DNA of 64,000 nucleotides from Candidatus Zixiibacteriota bacterium. GTDB taxonomy: Bacteria > Zixibacteria > MSB-5A5 > GN15 > FEB-12. The stretch spans positions 78,568-142,567 of the forward strand of contig JAVEYB010000002.1 in the NCBI GenBank assembly GCA_034003725.1. The letters are read 5' to 3'. Numbering within the stretch: the first letter of the stretch is position 1; every line of letters starts with the position of its first letter. This document shows positions 1-8,754 of the stretch, piece by piece. The position numbers and the translations under genes are program-made. The notes under the pieces were generated by a model, which saw only the letters and a program-made list of their open reading frames with translations, did no database searches and was not told the origin of the DNA.

Positions 1-785
1 CGCGTCATTGAACGGTTGTAGTCGACCAGGCTGTCACCATATCCATGCGACAACCGCAGTCCGAAATAACTGCCCCGGCCCTTCGGTATCGGCATGCTGT
101 AGGTGAACACCACCCCGCCCTTGCCGGTGGCGAGACTACCCCTGACCATGAAATGGACGCGGTGGGCGCCCAGCAGATTCCAGTAGAAATTGAGATCGCT
201 GTAGCCGAGATAGTCGGTGATATCGGGATTGTCATCGCCGACTGACGCATCGGGCGTCTCTTTGTCGTCCTCCGGGATGCGATAGCGGAGCTTGAGATGG
301 ATCAAATAGAGGGCATGCTGATAGTACGGGCTGACATACAGCAGATTCCAACTTCGCGACACAGGCGGGCGCTGCCCGTTCGACTCATGCTCAAAGCCGA
401 TATCCGCCCCGACCCGGCCGGACCCGAATGGGCTGGTTTTGCTCCGGTAGAAAATCTCGGGATTGTAGTTGGTCTCGCGAAAAGGCGCTGAATTAAAGTG
501 GTCGTACGCCTGCCAGAACGATATCTGCGTGTAGGCAAAAAAGAACCGGGTACCGAATATTCGATACTTTGCGCTCATCTGAAATACGGCTTCGACCTGC
601 TCATCCCGATACTCATCGGAATAGGTCACCGGCAGCATAAACATCGCTTTGTGTAATGAGAGCCCCGATGAAACCTCAGTGATCTGGTATTCCGGTTCCG
701 GCGTCTGCCCGGCCGCGACCGGGCAAAGGAACGCACATATCGCCGACAGCAAGATTCCGATCGATAATAGAGCACGTATTCGCAT
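1..785 (-). CDS. pldA: Outer-membrane phospholipase A (OMPLA/PldA), 3' end outside window
   Basis: The reading frame starts at ATG 785 with GGAGGA seven bases upstream and stays open to the window edge, so only the first 261 residues are visible. Residues 1-27 form a signal peptide ending VAAGQ. The block HESNG (about 133-137) followed by SRSWN (143-147) matches the OMPLA active site: His133, Ser135 and Asn147 have the same spacing as His142, Ser144 and Asn156 of the E. coli enzyme. Further OMPLA blocks DNPDITDYLGY and GYGDSLVDYN follow. The family is an outer-membrane beta-barrel that hydrolyses phospholipids misplaced in the outer leaflet, in a calcium-dependent dimer. A TTGACA-like element lies on the minus strand at 866-861, but I see no good -10 behind it. 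Confidence 0.9.
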   Translation of the reverse strand, partial: MRIRALLSIGILLSAICAFLCPVAAGQTPEPEYQITEVSSGLSLHKAMFMLPVTYSDEYRDEQVEAVFQMSAKYRIFGTRFFFAYTQISFWQAYDHFNSAPFRETNYNPEIFYRSKTSPFGSGRVGADIGFEHESNGQRPPVSRSWNLLYVSPYYQHALYLIHLKLRYRIPEDDKETPDASVGDDNPDITDYLGYSDLNFYWNLLGAHRVHFMVRGSLATGKGGVVFTYSMPIPKGRGSYFGLRLSHGYGDSLVDYNRSMT

Positions 786-1134
786 GAGCAGTTCCTCCCG
801 TTCCACCGGCCAAAGAAAGTCGTTGGTGATTAACTCACCATGCGTCTTGGTGGATTGGTTTGTCAAGATTTGAACCCGGAGATCTTCACGCCTTCCCATA
901 GCGGCAGGACCGAAAGCCTTTCAATTTCGCTGCAGATTCGACGGAAAAAATGGCGGTACGCGCATTAGTATAGAGAGTCTTCGATTGAACGAGAGGTCGC
1001 CCTCAGCTTGCCGGGGAAACTCGATTGACCACGTGGAGCCACGAAATGGACACTACGCAAACGGAACTCGGACGCGCCACCTATGCGACGCACGTTTGGA
1101 TGTATCGCACTTCTTCCGACCCGTCCGGTGTAAT
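786..1134. other. Intergenic stretch without a recognisable gene
   Basis: Between the pldA start and the repeat at 1135 I find no coding frame with a ribosome site or family resemblance. It should hold the pldA promoter on the minus strand. A short minus-strand frame running through it also reads through the repeat and is therefore not credible as a gene. Confidence 0.5.
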
Positions 1135-1190
1135 GGGAGAAGAGAAGAAATGGGGACCCCCTAAAAACGACAAAACAAACCCATTTCGCT
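1135..1190 (-). repeat. Dispersed ~50-bp repeat, copy 1
   Basis: Read on the minus strand this stretch contains AAATGGGTTTGTTTTG, a T-run, then GGGGTCCCCATT and a pyrimidine-rich tail. The same arrangement occurs on the plus strand at 25604-25659 with only a few mismatches. Both copies are intergenic. The core around GGGG-T-CCCC is palindromic. I do not know the family. Confidence 0.65.
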
Positions 1191-1278
1191 GTAACTGAAT
1201 GCAAACGAAGCTTGTACGGTGAAAAAGTTGATCTGTCGACGCTTACGGCCGACCTATGGATCGGTTCAGGATTCTTTC

Positions 1279-1307
1279 TTGCCAGGCGCCAGCGATTGGG
1301 CTAACTT
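1279..1307 (+). promoter_or_regulatory. Possible sigma-70 promoter of tRNA-Leu
   Basis: TTGCCA at 1279-1284 and TAACTT at 1302-1307 are separated by 17 bases and end about 30 bases before the tRNA. The -35 matches consensus in 5 of 6 positions, the -10 only in 3 of 6. Confidence 0.35.
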
Positions 1308-1337
1308 GATGGTACTCAATACACAGGCGCGATGCAC

Positions 1338-1422
1338 GCCGGAGTGGTGGAACAGGTAGACACCAGGGACTTAAAATCCCTTGGGCCGATGGCCCGTGCC
1401 GGTTCGAGTCCGGCCTCCGGCA
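1338..1422 (+). tRNA. tRNA-Leu (anticodon UAA)
   Basis: The 7-bp acceptor stem GCCGGAG pairs with CTCCGGC at 1415-1421, followed by discriminator A1422. The anticodon stem AGGGA/TCCCT encloses a loop with TAA. A long variable arm (GGGCC-GAT-GGCCC) marks a class II tRNA, and the T-arm has loop TTCGAGT between GCCGG and CCGGC. CCA is not encoded. It reads UUA codons. Confidence 0.97.
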
Positions 1423-1470
1423 TGTATTTAGAATCCTCCTCGCGCGTCGCCCATCCTTCTCAGACGCATC

Positions 1471-2004
1471 TCAGAGCGGCATCCGGAGAAGGCGCGGCCC
1501 CGCGACCCAGACCGTACCCACGCCGTCGACGACAACATTGAGAAATACGCTATCCGGGTTTTCTCCCGCTTTAAGGTAGAACGGCGTGCTGTGGGCGGCC
1601 CAGTCCGACGTGCCGGACACCGGGTTGTCCAACCCGCGGGAGAAGTACTCGCCTCTGTCCGAGAACCAGCACCACATCTCGAGGTATGCCTGTCCCTGAA
1701 GCGCTTCGGAGCGCAGTGACGCCTCGTAGACGAGCTGGGCGTTTTCGACATCTATGTCTCCGACGGCGCCGATACGAAGGCGCAGCGGCCGGCGAGAATC
1801 GAGGCGAAGAGAAGGTCCGATATCCGTACCTGCGGGGACCAACGACACGATGTTTTCGGAACTGTCGGTATCATCGATTATATAAATGCCGTCCAACGAT
1901 TCCAGACCGATCGCGGTGAGCTCCGTACGATCATCAGCGGCACCGCCACAGCCGCTGAGCACGGCGAACACGACCGCAGTCGCCAGAAGTACAAACGGAC
2001 GCAT
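1471..2004 (-). CDS. Hypothetical secreted lipoprotein, 177 aa
   Basis: The start ATG at 2004 is preceded by AAAGGAGT six bases upstream, which settles the start over a much longer in-frame extension. A signal peptide ends in the lipobox VLSGC with the lipidated cysteine at residue 19. The mature part is about 155 residues, predicted mostly beta, with no catalytic motif I recognise; I cannot assign a family. It is convergent with tRNA-Leu and divergent from the cysteine protease gene, so the two share the 260-bp region 2005-2265 for their promoters. Function unknown; a surface or periplasmic role is inferred from the lipobox only. Confidence 0.8.
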   Translation of the reverse strand: MRPFVLLATAVVFAVLSGCGGAADDRTELTAIGLESLDGIYIIDDTDSSENIVSLVPAGTDIGPSLRLDSRRPLRLRIGAVGDIDVENAQLVYEASLRSEALQGQAYLEMWCWFSDRGEYFSRGLDNPVSGTSDWAAHSTPFYLKAGENPDSVFLNVVVDGVGTVWVAGPRLLRMPL

Positions 2005-2265
2005 GTAGACTCCTTTCGTTTGTATTCTTATCGGCACGACCTGCGATCGCGCGGATACGCCGTATCGAAATGCCTGCCGAACGGAGACGGTGCGGTCGCT
2101 GTTTTTTGTGGACAAGATAGTCAGTTTTGGTATATTAGGAAGGATAGGTACCAAACCACAGAAGATAACCGGGTGATGCGTGTTCTGCGACGGGAATCTA
2201 TTACAGGACAAACACTTCACCATTTCTACCGCTGTTACCCTCACCGGCGATTGAAAGGACACGAT

Positions 2266-4128
2266 ATGCGTCAGGGCGATCCGCGCCGCCTGTGCCGTTG
2301 GCAGGCGACCGTCACGGCAGCTGCCGTTGTGGCATTAGTTACATTGTTGGCTGGGCCGGTATACGCTCAACTGACTGAGGACGACATTGCGCGTCTCCAG
2401 GAACGCGGACGAGCCGAAGGGTGGACCTTCGAGGTGAAAATGAACCCCGCCTGCGAATACAGTCTGGACCAGTTGTGCGGATTGAAGGAGCCGGCCAACT
2501 GGCGGGAAGGAGCCAAGTTCAACGATATGTCGGCCGTCAAGCGCGACATCCCTGCAACCTTCGACTGGCGGACGCTTGGAGGTGTTACACCGATCCGTAA
2601 TCAGGGCGGCTGTGGTTCGTGCTGGGCGTTTGGGTCAGCCGGCGCGCTCGAATGCAATATCAAGATCTTTGACGGGGAGACAGTCAACCTCTCCGAGCAG
2701 TGGCTCGTCAGCTGCAATGATTTTGGATACGGGTGCGATGGCGGTTGGTGGGTGCATTCCATGCATAAGGATCACCCTGACCCGTGCGGTGGCGTCGGGG
2801 CCGTTCTCGAAGCGTACTTTCCGTATGTTGAGTGGGATGCCCCCTGCAATTGTCCCTATCCCCATGAGTACACCATTGCAGATTGGGGATATGTCGGCCA
2901 GCCGTTCGGCATGCCCAGCGTCGAGCAAATGAAGCTGGCTATCATGGAATACGGTCCCATCTCGATCGGGGTCAGTGTGAACGACGCCTTCCAGGGATAC
3001 GGAGGAGGCATATTCAACGGCTGCGAGAATGGAGATATCAACCACGCCGTAGTTCTTGTCGGCTGGGACGACAACCAGGGCACGAACGGCGTCTGGTTTC
3101 TTCGTAATTCCTGGGGGACGTGGTGGGGAGAGAGCGGCTATATGCGCATCCCGTACAACTGCTCTCTGGTCGGTTTCAATGCTACCTATGTCGATTACAA
3201 GGGCGGCCTCTCGATATCCGGGAGCCCGACCTCGGGGTGGGTTCCGTTTGAAGTCAACTTCAGCGCAGTGACTACGTTGACCGACGTCATCAGCTGGTCG
3301 TGGGATTTCGGAGACGGCGGCTCGGCTCTGATACAGAACCCTGCATACACGTACAACGAGCCGGGGATGTTTACGGTCACAGCCGAAGTGAAATCGACAT
3401 CCGACACGCGCACCAAGCAGAAGCCCAACTACATAATCGCGCTGGCCGACTCACTCGTTATCCCCGACACGATAGAGGCGGCGGCCGGCGTGCAGGTGGT
3501 GATTCCGGTACGCGCCAACAACCACGTTCCGCTGCAGCAGATTCAACTGCCCATAGAATACCTGGGCGATATGAACATCCGCTTTGACTCGTTTTCCACC
3601 GCCGGCTGCCGCACGGACTACTTTGCGAACAAAACCTACTACCACTGGGATCCGGCTCACCGGCGAGTTGCGATCCTGCTCCAGGCGTCAGGTTCCAGCC
3701 CGGCGCCTGACCTTCCCATCGGCAACGGGACAATCGCGAAGTTGTACTTTACCGTGCCCGCTGCGGCGCGGTCCGACCAGTGGGCCACGATAGATGTCGA
3801 TGGCTACGGCACCCGACTGCCATGTTTTACATGGCCGCTGATAGAATATAACCCCATCGGTATGATCGCATCGGTGGCAATGGCGGGATGCTGCGAGGGG
3901 ACGGCCGGTAATGTCAATGGTGACATCTCCGGCGCTACCGACCTGTCGGATTTGATTTATCTGGTAAATTACCTGTTTCTCGGCGGCCCCGCGCCAAGCT
4001 GTGAGGGAGAGGCCAATATCGACGGCGACTCCTCGTGCCAGGTAGACCTGACCGATCTGACTTATCTGGTGAACAACCTGTTTAACGGCGGGCCGGCGCC
4101 CGCGCTGTGCAACCCGGCATGTCCGTAA
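2266..4128 (+). CDS. Secreted papain-family (C1A) cysteine protease with PKD, cohesin-like and dockerin-like domains
   Basis: ATG 2266 follows GAAAGGA (2253-2259) with six bases between; the frame is open further upstream but has no ribosome site there. The 620-aa product has a signal peptide (about 1-35, ending VYA-Q) and a short pro-region. The papain core carries the catalytic Cys119 in QGGCGSCWAF, His about 260 in NHAVVLVGW and Asn about 281 in NSWG. A PKD domain follows (about 315-395, with WDFGDGG), then a cohesin-like beta domain (about 400-530). A dockerin-like pair closes the protein (about 548-615: GDISGATDLSDLIYLVNYL, then DLTDLTYLVNNLF). It probably degrades extracellular protein and is anchored or sorted through its C-terminus. 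No scaffoldin is visible in the window. Confidence 0.93.
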   Translation: MRQGDPRRLCRWQATVTAAAVVALVTLLAGPVYAQLTEDDIARLQERGRAEGWTFEVKMNPACEYSLDQLCGLKEPANWREGAKFNDMSAVKRDIPATFDWRTLGGVTPIRNQGGCGSCWAFGSAGALECNIKIFDGETVNLSEQWLVSCNDFGYGCDGGWWVHSMHKDHPDPCGGVGAVLEAYFPYVEWDAPCNCPYPHEYTIADWGYVGQPFGMPSVEQMKLAIMEYGPISIGVSVNDAFQGYGGGIFNGCENGDINHAVVLVGWDDNQGTNGVWFLRNSWGTWWGESGYMRIPYNCSLVGFNATYVDYKGGLSISGSPTSGWVPFEVNFSAVTTLTDVISWSWDFGDGGSALIQNPAYTYNEPGMFTVTAEVKSTSDTRTKQKPNYIIALADSLVIPDTIEAAAGVQVVIPVRANNHVPLQQIQLPIEYLGDMNIRFDSFSTAGCRTDYFANKTYYHWDPAHRRVAILLQASGSSPAPDLPIGNGTIAKLYFTVPAAARSDQWATIDVDGYGTRLPCFTWPLIEYNPIGMIASVAMAGCCEGTAGNVNGDISGATDLSDLIYLVNYLFLGGPAPSCEGEANIDGDSSCQVDLTDLTYLVNNLFNGGPAPALCNPACP

Positions 4129-4160
4129 GATGACGGGATAGTTCGAAAGGGTTTACGAGC

Positions 4161-4188
4161 GCGGGACGAATCGCACGGTTCGTCCCGC
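4161..4188. terminator. Hairpin between convergent genes
   Basis: A perfect 10-bp inverted repeat, GCGGGACGAA at 4161-4170 and TTCGTCCCGC at 4179-4188, with an 8-base loop. It lies between the protease stop and the stop of the convergent flavoprotein gene. The T-tract is weak on either side, so it may act as a bidirectional hairpin rather than a classical intrinsic terminator. Confidence 0.6.
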
Positions 4189-4191
4189 GTT

Positions 4192-5556
4192 TCAGTTCAA
4201 ATCGAAGATTTTCCCCGGATTCATGATGCCGTGCGGGTCAAACTGACGCTTTATCTTTCGCATCAGCTCCACCGCTCTTCCGTGCTCCTGCCCGAATACA
4301 TCCTTGTGACCGAGGCCGATGCCGTGCTCACCCGAGATAGTACCGCCCAGAGCGATGGTGTGCTCTATGATCCGGTTATTGATATCCAGTGCCATTCGCC
4401 ACTCGTTTTGGTTGTTCGGGTCGGCCAGCATGAGGGCATGCAGGAGTCCCATCCCGACATGTCCAAACGTGAATATCATTATCCCGGCTTCGTCACCCAG
4501 ACGATGGCAGTATTCGACCATCTCGGGAAGCTTCGAGATCGGGAAAGCGACATCGTTGCGGATAATGCTGTAGCCGGGTTTGCGATGCTTGATGGCATCG
4601 GTGGCCCAGTGACGAATCTCCCACGGCCGATGTCCCTCATCCAAAATGAGCGGGGTGCCGCCTAACTCGACGCAAATGCTTTCCGCGAGTTCGCTGTTGC
4701 TTTCGAGGACCGGCCTGGGGCCATGGAATTCCAGGAACAATGCGGGGACTTCGTCAAGTCCATATCCCTTGAGCCTGTTCAGCGCCTCCATCAAGCGTCG
4801 GTCCAGAAACTCGATGGCTGCGATATCCAGCCCATACCGGCGCATCTCGGATACGGCCCGAGCCGCCGATACCTCGTCAGGGAAACGAAATGCCGACTGC
4901 AGTCGGTCCTCAGGGATACCCGCTAATTTGAGTGTTACGGAGGTGATGACGCCGAGCGTCCCCTCGGAACCGACCATCAACTCCACAAGATTGTAGCCGC
5001 TGGAGCGCTTGACGGCACGGTTACCCAATTTCACCAGTTCACCGGTACCGGTCACAACCTCCAGAGCAAGGATGTAATCGCGGGTACCGCCGTATTTCAC
5101 GGAGTAGATGCCGCTGGCGTTGGTAGACACCATGCCTCCGATGGTCGCAAGGTCCCCCGATCCTCCGGGCGACGGCGGGAAAAACAAACCGTCGCGCTTG
5201 AGCCGCTCGTTGAGATGATCGTAAATAAGTCCAGGCTCGACTTCAACCTGCAGATCCTCGGGCCAGTAATTACGAATGTCCGTCATGCGGCTTACGTCCA
5301 ATACGATCCCTTCCGCCGACGGAATCGTAGATCCTTCCAGAGCCGAACCGGCTCCCCGGGTGGTTATCGGTACCCGTTCGCGGATACAGAGCTGTACGAC
5401 TTTCTGAACCTGCTCGGTGGATTGGGCCCACACCAGCGCCTTCGGCATCACCGCGTCGATTGAGGATTCATCACGCGCGGCAATTCGGAGTTGGTCTATC
5501 TGTGTAGATACCTGACCGGACGGAAGCAATGCTGTCAGATGTTCGACAATCGTCAT
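4192..5556 (-). CDS. glcD: FAD-linked oxidase, glycolate oxidase GlcD / D-lactate dehydrogenase family
   Basis: A 454-aa protein with the two-domain layout of the family. The N-terminal FAD_binding_4 (PCMH-type) part carries TRGAGSALEG and GGMVSTNASG, which bind the FAD pyrophosphate. The C-terminal FAD-oxidase_C part carries the HVGMGLLH and SGEHGIG motifs. Members oxidise 2-hydroxy acids such as glycolate or D-lactate and usually pass electrons to an Fe-S partner (GlcF) or to quinone. No glcE or glcF is adjacent, so the substrate and electron acceptor cannot be decided. It follows a glutamate dehydrogenase gene on the same strand by 135 bp, separated by a terminator-like hairpin, so it is probably transcribed at least partly on its own. 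Confidence 0.88.
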   Translation of the reverse strand: MTIVEHLTALLPSGQVSTQIDQLRIAARDESSIDAVMPKALVWAQSTEQVQKVVQLCIRERVPITTRGAGSALEGSTIPSAEGIVLDVSRMTDIRNYWPEDLQVEVEPGLIYDHLNERLKRDGLFFPPSPGGSGDLATIGGMVSTNASGIYSVKYGGTRDYILALEVVTGTGELVKLGNRAVKRSSGYNLVELMVGSEGTLGVITSVTLKLAGIPEDRLQSAFRFPDEVSAARAVSEMRRYGLDIAAIEFLDRRLMEALNRLKGYGLDEVPALFLEFHGPRPVLESNSELAESICVELGGTPLILDEGHRPWEIRHWATDAIKHRKPGYSIIRNDVAFPISKLPEMVEYCHRLGDEAGIMIFTFGHVGMGLLHALMLADPNNQNEWRMALDINNRIIEHTIALGGTISGEHGIGLGHKDVFGQEHGRAVELMRKIKRQFDPHGIMNPGKIFDLN

Positions 5557-5632
5557 AATCCGCCCTCGAGTTCACAATCGGCCGTTGCAGCAACTTGCAG
5601 GAATATAGGATTTGATCGCACGAAAAGAAGTG

Positions 5633-5665
5633 AAAAAGCCGGATTGATCAAGCCAACCCGGCTTT
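5633..5665 (-). terminator. Intrinsic terminator downstream of the minus-strand glutamate dehydrogenase
   Basis: On the minus strand AAAGCCGG (5665-5658) pairs with CCGGCTTT (5642-5635) and runs into TTTTTC. The loop of about 15 bases contains the small palindrome TTGATCAA. It lies 27 bases after the dehydrogenase stop. Confidence 0.75.
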
Positions 5666-5691
5666 CTGCAGAGCCGGTCTGAACTCTGAGT

Positions 5692-7032
5692 CTACGCGTA
5701 CAGGCCGCGGAGCTCTGACGCGCGTACCACTTTCTGGATGGCGACGATAAACGCGGCGGTTCTCATGGGAACCTTATAGTGCAGCGATGTTGCGAGAACA
5801 TCGCCAAAAGCACGCTCCATCATCTGCTTGAGGTCTTCGAGGACCCGTTCGTTGGTCCAGTAATAGCCCATTCGATTCTGGACCCACTCCAGGTAGGATA
5901 CGCCGACGCCCCCCGCGTTGCACAGGATGTCCGGAATGATGAACGTACCTTTCTTTTCCAGGATGTCATCCGCTTCGGGTGTACACGGGCCGTTGGCACA
6001 CTCGGCGATGAGCGGTGCTTTTATACGTGCCGCGTTGCTTTTCGTTATCTGGTTTTCCAGCGCCGCCGGGATCAGAATATCGACGGGCAACTCCAGCAAT
6101 TTCACAGGATCGTCAAGCTTCTCGACGCGGGCCGTCTTTTCGTACCCTTTCAGGGTTCGGTGTGCCGCAATGTAGTCAATGGCGTGGTCGGGATCGATGC
6201 CGTCTTTCGCGAAAAACGCTCCATCGATATCAGATACCGCCTGAATTGTGCAGCCCTGTTCGCGCAGCAGCTTTGCCGCAAATGAGCCGGCGTTGCCAAA
6301 TCCCTGGATGGCGACCCTGACCTTTTTCAGATCCATCTTAAGATGCTGCGCCGCCTGCAGGACACAGAATACCATCCCTTGAGCCGTGGCCGACGCCCGT
6401 CCGGCCGAACCGCCGAGCTCGAGGGGCTTACCGGTGACAACGGCGGGCAGGAAGTCACCGCGATAGTGCATGGAATACGTATCCATAAACCAGGCCATGA
6501 TCTGCGGATTGGTGTTTACGTCAGGCGCAGGAACATCGCGGTCCGGTCCGAACAAGTCGACCAGCTCGGCAAAATAGCGGCGGGACAAGCGCTCGAGTTC
6601 TCCGATGCTGAGCCTTGACGGGTCTACAATCACACCTCCCTTGCCGCCACCCATCGGTATTCCAACCACAGCGCATTTGAAGGTCATCCAGAACGCCAGT
6701 GCCTTGACTTCGTCGAGATTGACATCGGGATGAAAACGAACCCCCCCCTTGGCTGGACCGCGCGCGATACTATGCTGCACTCGGTATCCCTTGAAGACTT
6801 TAACCGAACCGTCGTCCATGCGAACCGGCAATTTCACTTCGGTGATTCGCCTCGGTTCACGGACGACTGCAATCTGGTCCGGCGTGAGCTTGATAACTTT
6901 CGCGGCACGGTCGAACTGGGCGAGGGCGTTGTCAAAGGCCGAAAGCGGGCCGTTTATCAGCGGCTTCGGCTTGCTCTCGCGGCGGGGTCTGACAACTTGA
7001 CGTTTCGTTGGCACCTGCATACTCCTTTTCAA
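5692..7032 (-). CDS. gdhA: Glu/Leu/Phe/Val dehydrogenase, glutamate dehydrogenase type (short form)
   Basis: Converts glutamate and 2-oxoglutarate plus ammonia with NAD(P). The 446-aa product shows the family signature GPAKGGVRFHPDV, the glycine-rich catalytic-lysine segment PMGGGKGG and a Rossmann motif GFGNAGSFAA. The product ends near residue 446, typical of compact hexameric enzymes. The start is uncertain. TTG 7032 gives the longest frame; ATG 7020 lies one base after AAAAGGAG, closer than usual. The N-terminal 30 residues are basic and probably unstructured. The gene is head-to-head with a second, longer glutamate dehydrogenase only about 170 bp away. Coenzyme preference cannot be read from the sequence. 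Confidence 0.92.
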   Translation of the reverse strand: MKRSMQVPTKRQVVRPRRESKPKPLINGPLSAFDNALAQFDRAAKVIKLTPDQIAVVREPRRITEVKLPVRMDDGSVKVFKGYRVQHSIARGPAKGGVRFHPDVNLDEVKALAFWMTFKCAVVGIPMGGGKGGVIVDPSRLSIGELERLSRRYFAELVDLFGPDRDVPAPDVNTNPQIMAWFMDTYSMHYRGDFLPAVVTGKPLELGGSAGRASATAQGMVFCVLQAAQHLKMDLKKVRVAIQGFGNAGSFAAKLLREQGCTIQAVSDIDGAFFAKDGIDPDHAIDYIAAHRTLKGYEKTARVEKLDDPVKLLELPVDILIPAALENQITKSNAARIKAPLIAECANGPCTPEADDILEKKGTFIIPDILCNAGGVGVSYLEWVQNRMGYYWTNERVLEDLKQMMERAFGDVLATSLHYKVPMRTAAFIVAIQKVVRASELRGLYA

Positions 7033-7203
7033 TGCGTTTGCGCGGTGTGAAATTACAGGGGAATACCGAAATTCGCCATAGATTTATTGTGGATTCCGTC
7101 TCTTGCTCGCCTGCAGCGATCGAGGTTGCCAGGGGAGTGCGAAAAACTTGTCTCTCGGCTCCTTTCGCCTTATTTTGACTCAAAAGGCGGACAGGAGGCG
7201 TCT

Positions 7204-8679
7204 ATGTTCGGTCGGGCCGCCGGGGCACTGTTCGACCACAACCATCCCGATAAGGAGCTTATGGCACAGGATCAATTGTCTTTTTTCGAAACGGTGATGG
7301 CCTTTTTCGACAAGGCTGCCGGGCACACGGACCACCACCCCGGGTTGATCGATCAGATCAAATACTGCAACAGCATCTACGAGTTCAAATTCCCGCTCAA
7401 AAAAGATGACGGTACTATCGAAATAATGCAGGCGTTTCGTGTTGAACACAGCCACCACAAGCTCCCCGTCAAGGGTGGTATCCGCTTCAGCGAGATGGTT
7501 AACGCCGACGAAGTCAAAGCGCTGGCGGCACTTATGACGTTCAAGTGCGCTATTGTAGACGTACCGTTCGGCGGAGCAAAAGGCGGGGTGCGTATGGAGC
7601 CGCGGAGGTACTCGAAAGACCAGTTAGAGCGGATTACGCGCCGTTACACTGCCGAATTGACGAAGAAGAACTTCATCGGCCCGGGGATCGATGTTCCGGC
7701 GCCTGATTACGGGACAGGGGAGAGCGAAATGGCATGGATCGCCGACACGTATTCCGCGCTCAACCCGGGGCAAATCGATGCGGCAGCATGTGTTACAGGA
7801 AAACCGATCGCGCAGGGCGGGATCCATGGTCGAGCCGAAGCAACCGGCCGCGGTGTTTTCTACGGTCTACGGCGTGCCTGCAGTTATGCGGAGGACATGA
7901 AGAAGATCGGTCTGGAGCCCGGGTTGGAAGGCAAAACAGTCGTGGTACAGGGACTGGGGAATGTCGGTTATCATGCTGCGCGCTTCCTTCAGGAGGCAGG
8001 AGCCAAGATCATTGCGATAGCGGAGTACGACGGGGCCATCCACAATCCCGAGGGGCTTGACGTACATGCGGTATGGCAGTACCGCAGGGAGACCGGCAAG
8101 ATCCTTGGATTCAACGGAGCCTCGAATCTGAAGTGCAACACGGACGCGCTGGAAATCGCGTGTGATATACTCCTGCCGGCCGCACTCGAGCGACAGATCA
8201 CGGAGCGAAACGCCCCGAACGTAAAAGCGAGAATCGTCGCCGAGGCCGCAAACGGACCTCTCACGGCCGGCGCGGAGGAGATTCTGTTGGCCAAGGGAGT
8301 CCTGATCATTCCCGACGCATATCTGAATGCCGGTGGTGTGACTGTGTCGTACTTCGAGTGGCTCAAGAACCTCAGCCACGTTCGCTTCGGGCGGTTGAGC
8401 AAGCGGTTTGAGGAGAGTACTCATGCTCGGATGGTAGAGGTGGTTGAAGCGGCTACCGGCCGGAAGCTGAGCCGAGAGGAACGTGCAAAGGCCATTCACG
8501 GCGCCGACGAAATAGACCTCGTCAATTCGGGTCTGGAGGAGACAATGTATAATGCGTACGACGCGATTCGTGAAATTCGCTTAAGTAAGAACAACATTCA
8601 CGACCTTCGCACGGCCGCATTTGTCAATGCCATCGACAAGATCGCAATTTCGTACATGCAACTGGGCATATTCCCCTGA
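7204..8679 (+). CDS. Glutamate dehydrogenase, second and longer form
   Basis: A 491-aa member of the Glu/Leu/Phe/Val dehydrogenase family. ATG 7204 has AGGAGG (7193-7198) five bases upstream and is preferred; ATG 7261, with AAGGAG three bases ahead, is a possible internal start giving 472 aa. Motifs are [21 protein letters not shown] with the catalytic lysine, the Rossmann [10 protein letters not shown] and [12 protein letters not shown]. It carries a C-terminal insertion (about 400-450 of this frame) absent from the neighbouring minus-strand enzyme. The pair may differ in cofactor or direction (assimilatory versus catabolic), but that is inference. It is convergent with the next gene, with a 75-bp gap lacking a clear terminator. 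Confidence 0.92.
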   Translation: MFGRAAGALFDHNHPDKELMAQDQLSFFETVMAFFDKAAGHTDHHPGLIDQIKYCNSIYEFKFPLKKDDGTIEIMQAFRVEHSHHKLPVKGGIRFSEMVNADEVKALAALMTFKCAIVDVPFGGAKGGVRMEPRRYSKDQLERITRRYTAELTKKNFIGPGIDVPAPDYGTGESEMAWIADTYSALNPGQIDAAACVTGKPIAQGGIHGRAEATGRGVFYGLRRACSYAEDMKKIGLEPGLEGKTVVVQGLGNVGYHAARFLQEAGAKIIAIAEYDGAIHNPEGLDVHAVWQYRRETGKILGFNGASNLKCNTDALEIACDILLPAALERQITERNAPNVKARIVAEAANGPLTAGAEEILLAKGVLIIPDAYLNAGGVTVSYFEWLKNLSHVRFGRLSKRFEESTHARMVEVVEAATGRKLSREERAKAIHGADEIDLVNSGLEETMYNAYDAIREIRLSKNNIHDLRTAAFVNAIDKIAISYMQLGIFP

Positions 8680-8754
8680 TCGGCCGGGTTCAGCCAGATG
8701 GGACATATGCGCCGGCGTCGCCTGACTCCCGGTGAAGCTCTAAGGTTTGTGGAC

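Noticed and set aside
2020..2265. 82-codon upstream extension of the cysteine protease
   Set aside because: ATG 2266 has a good ribosome site and directly starts a signal peptide.
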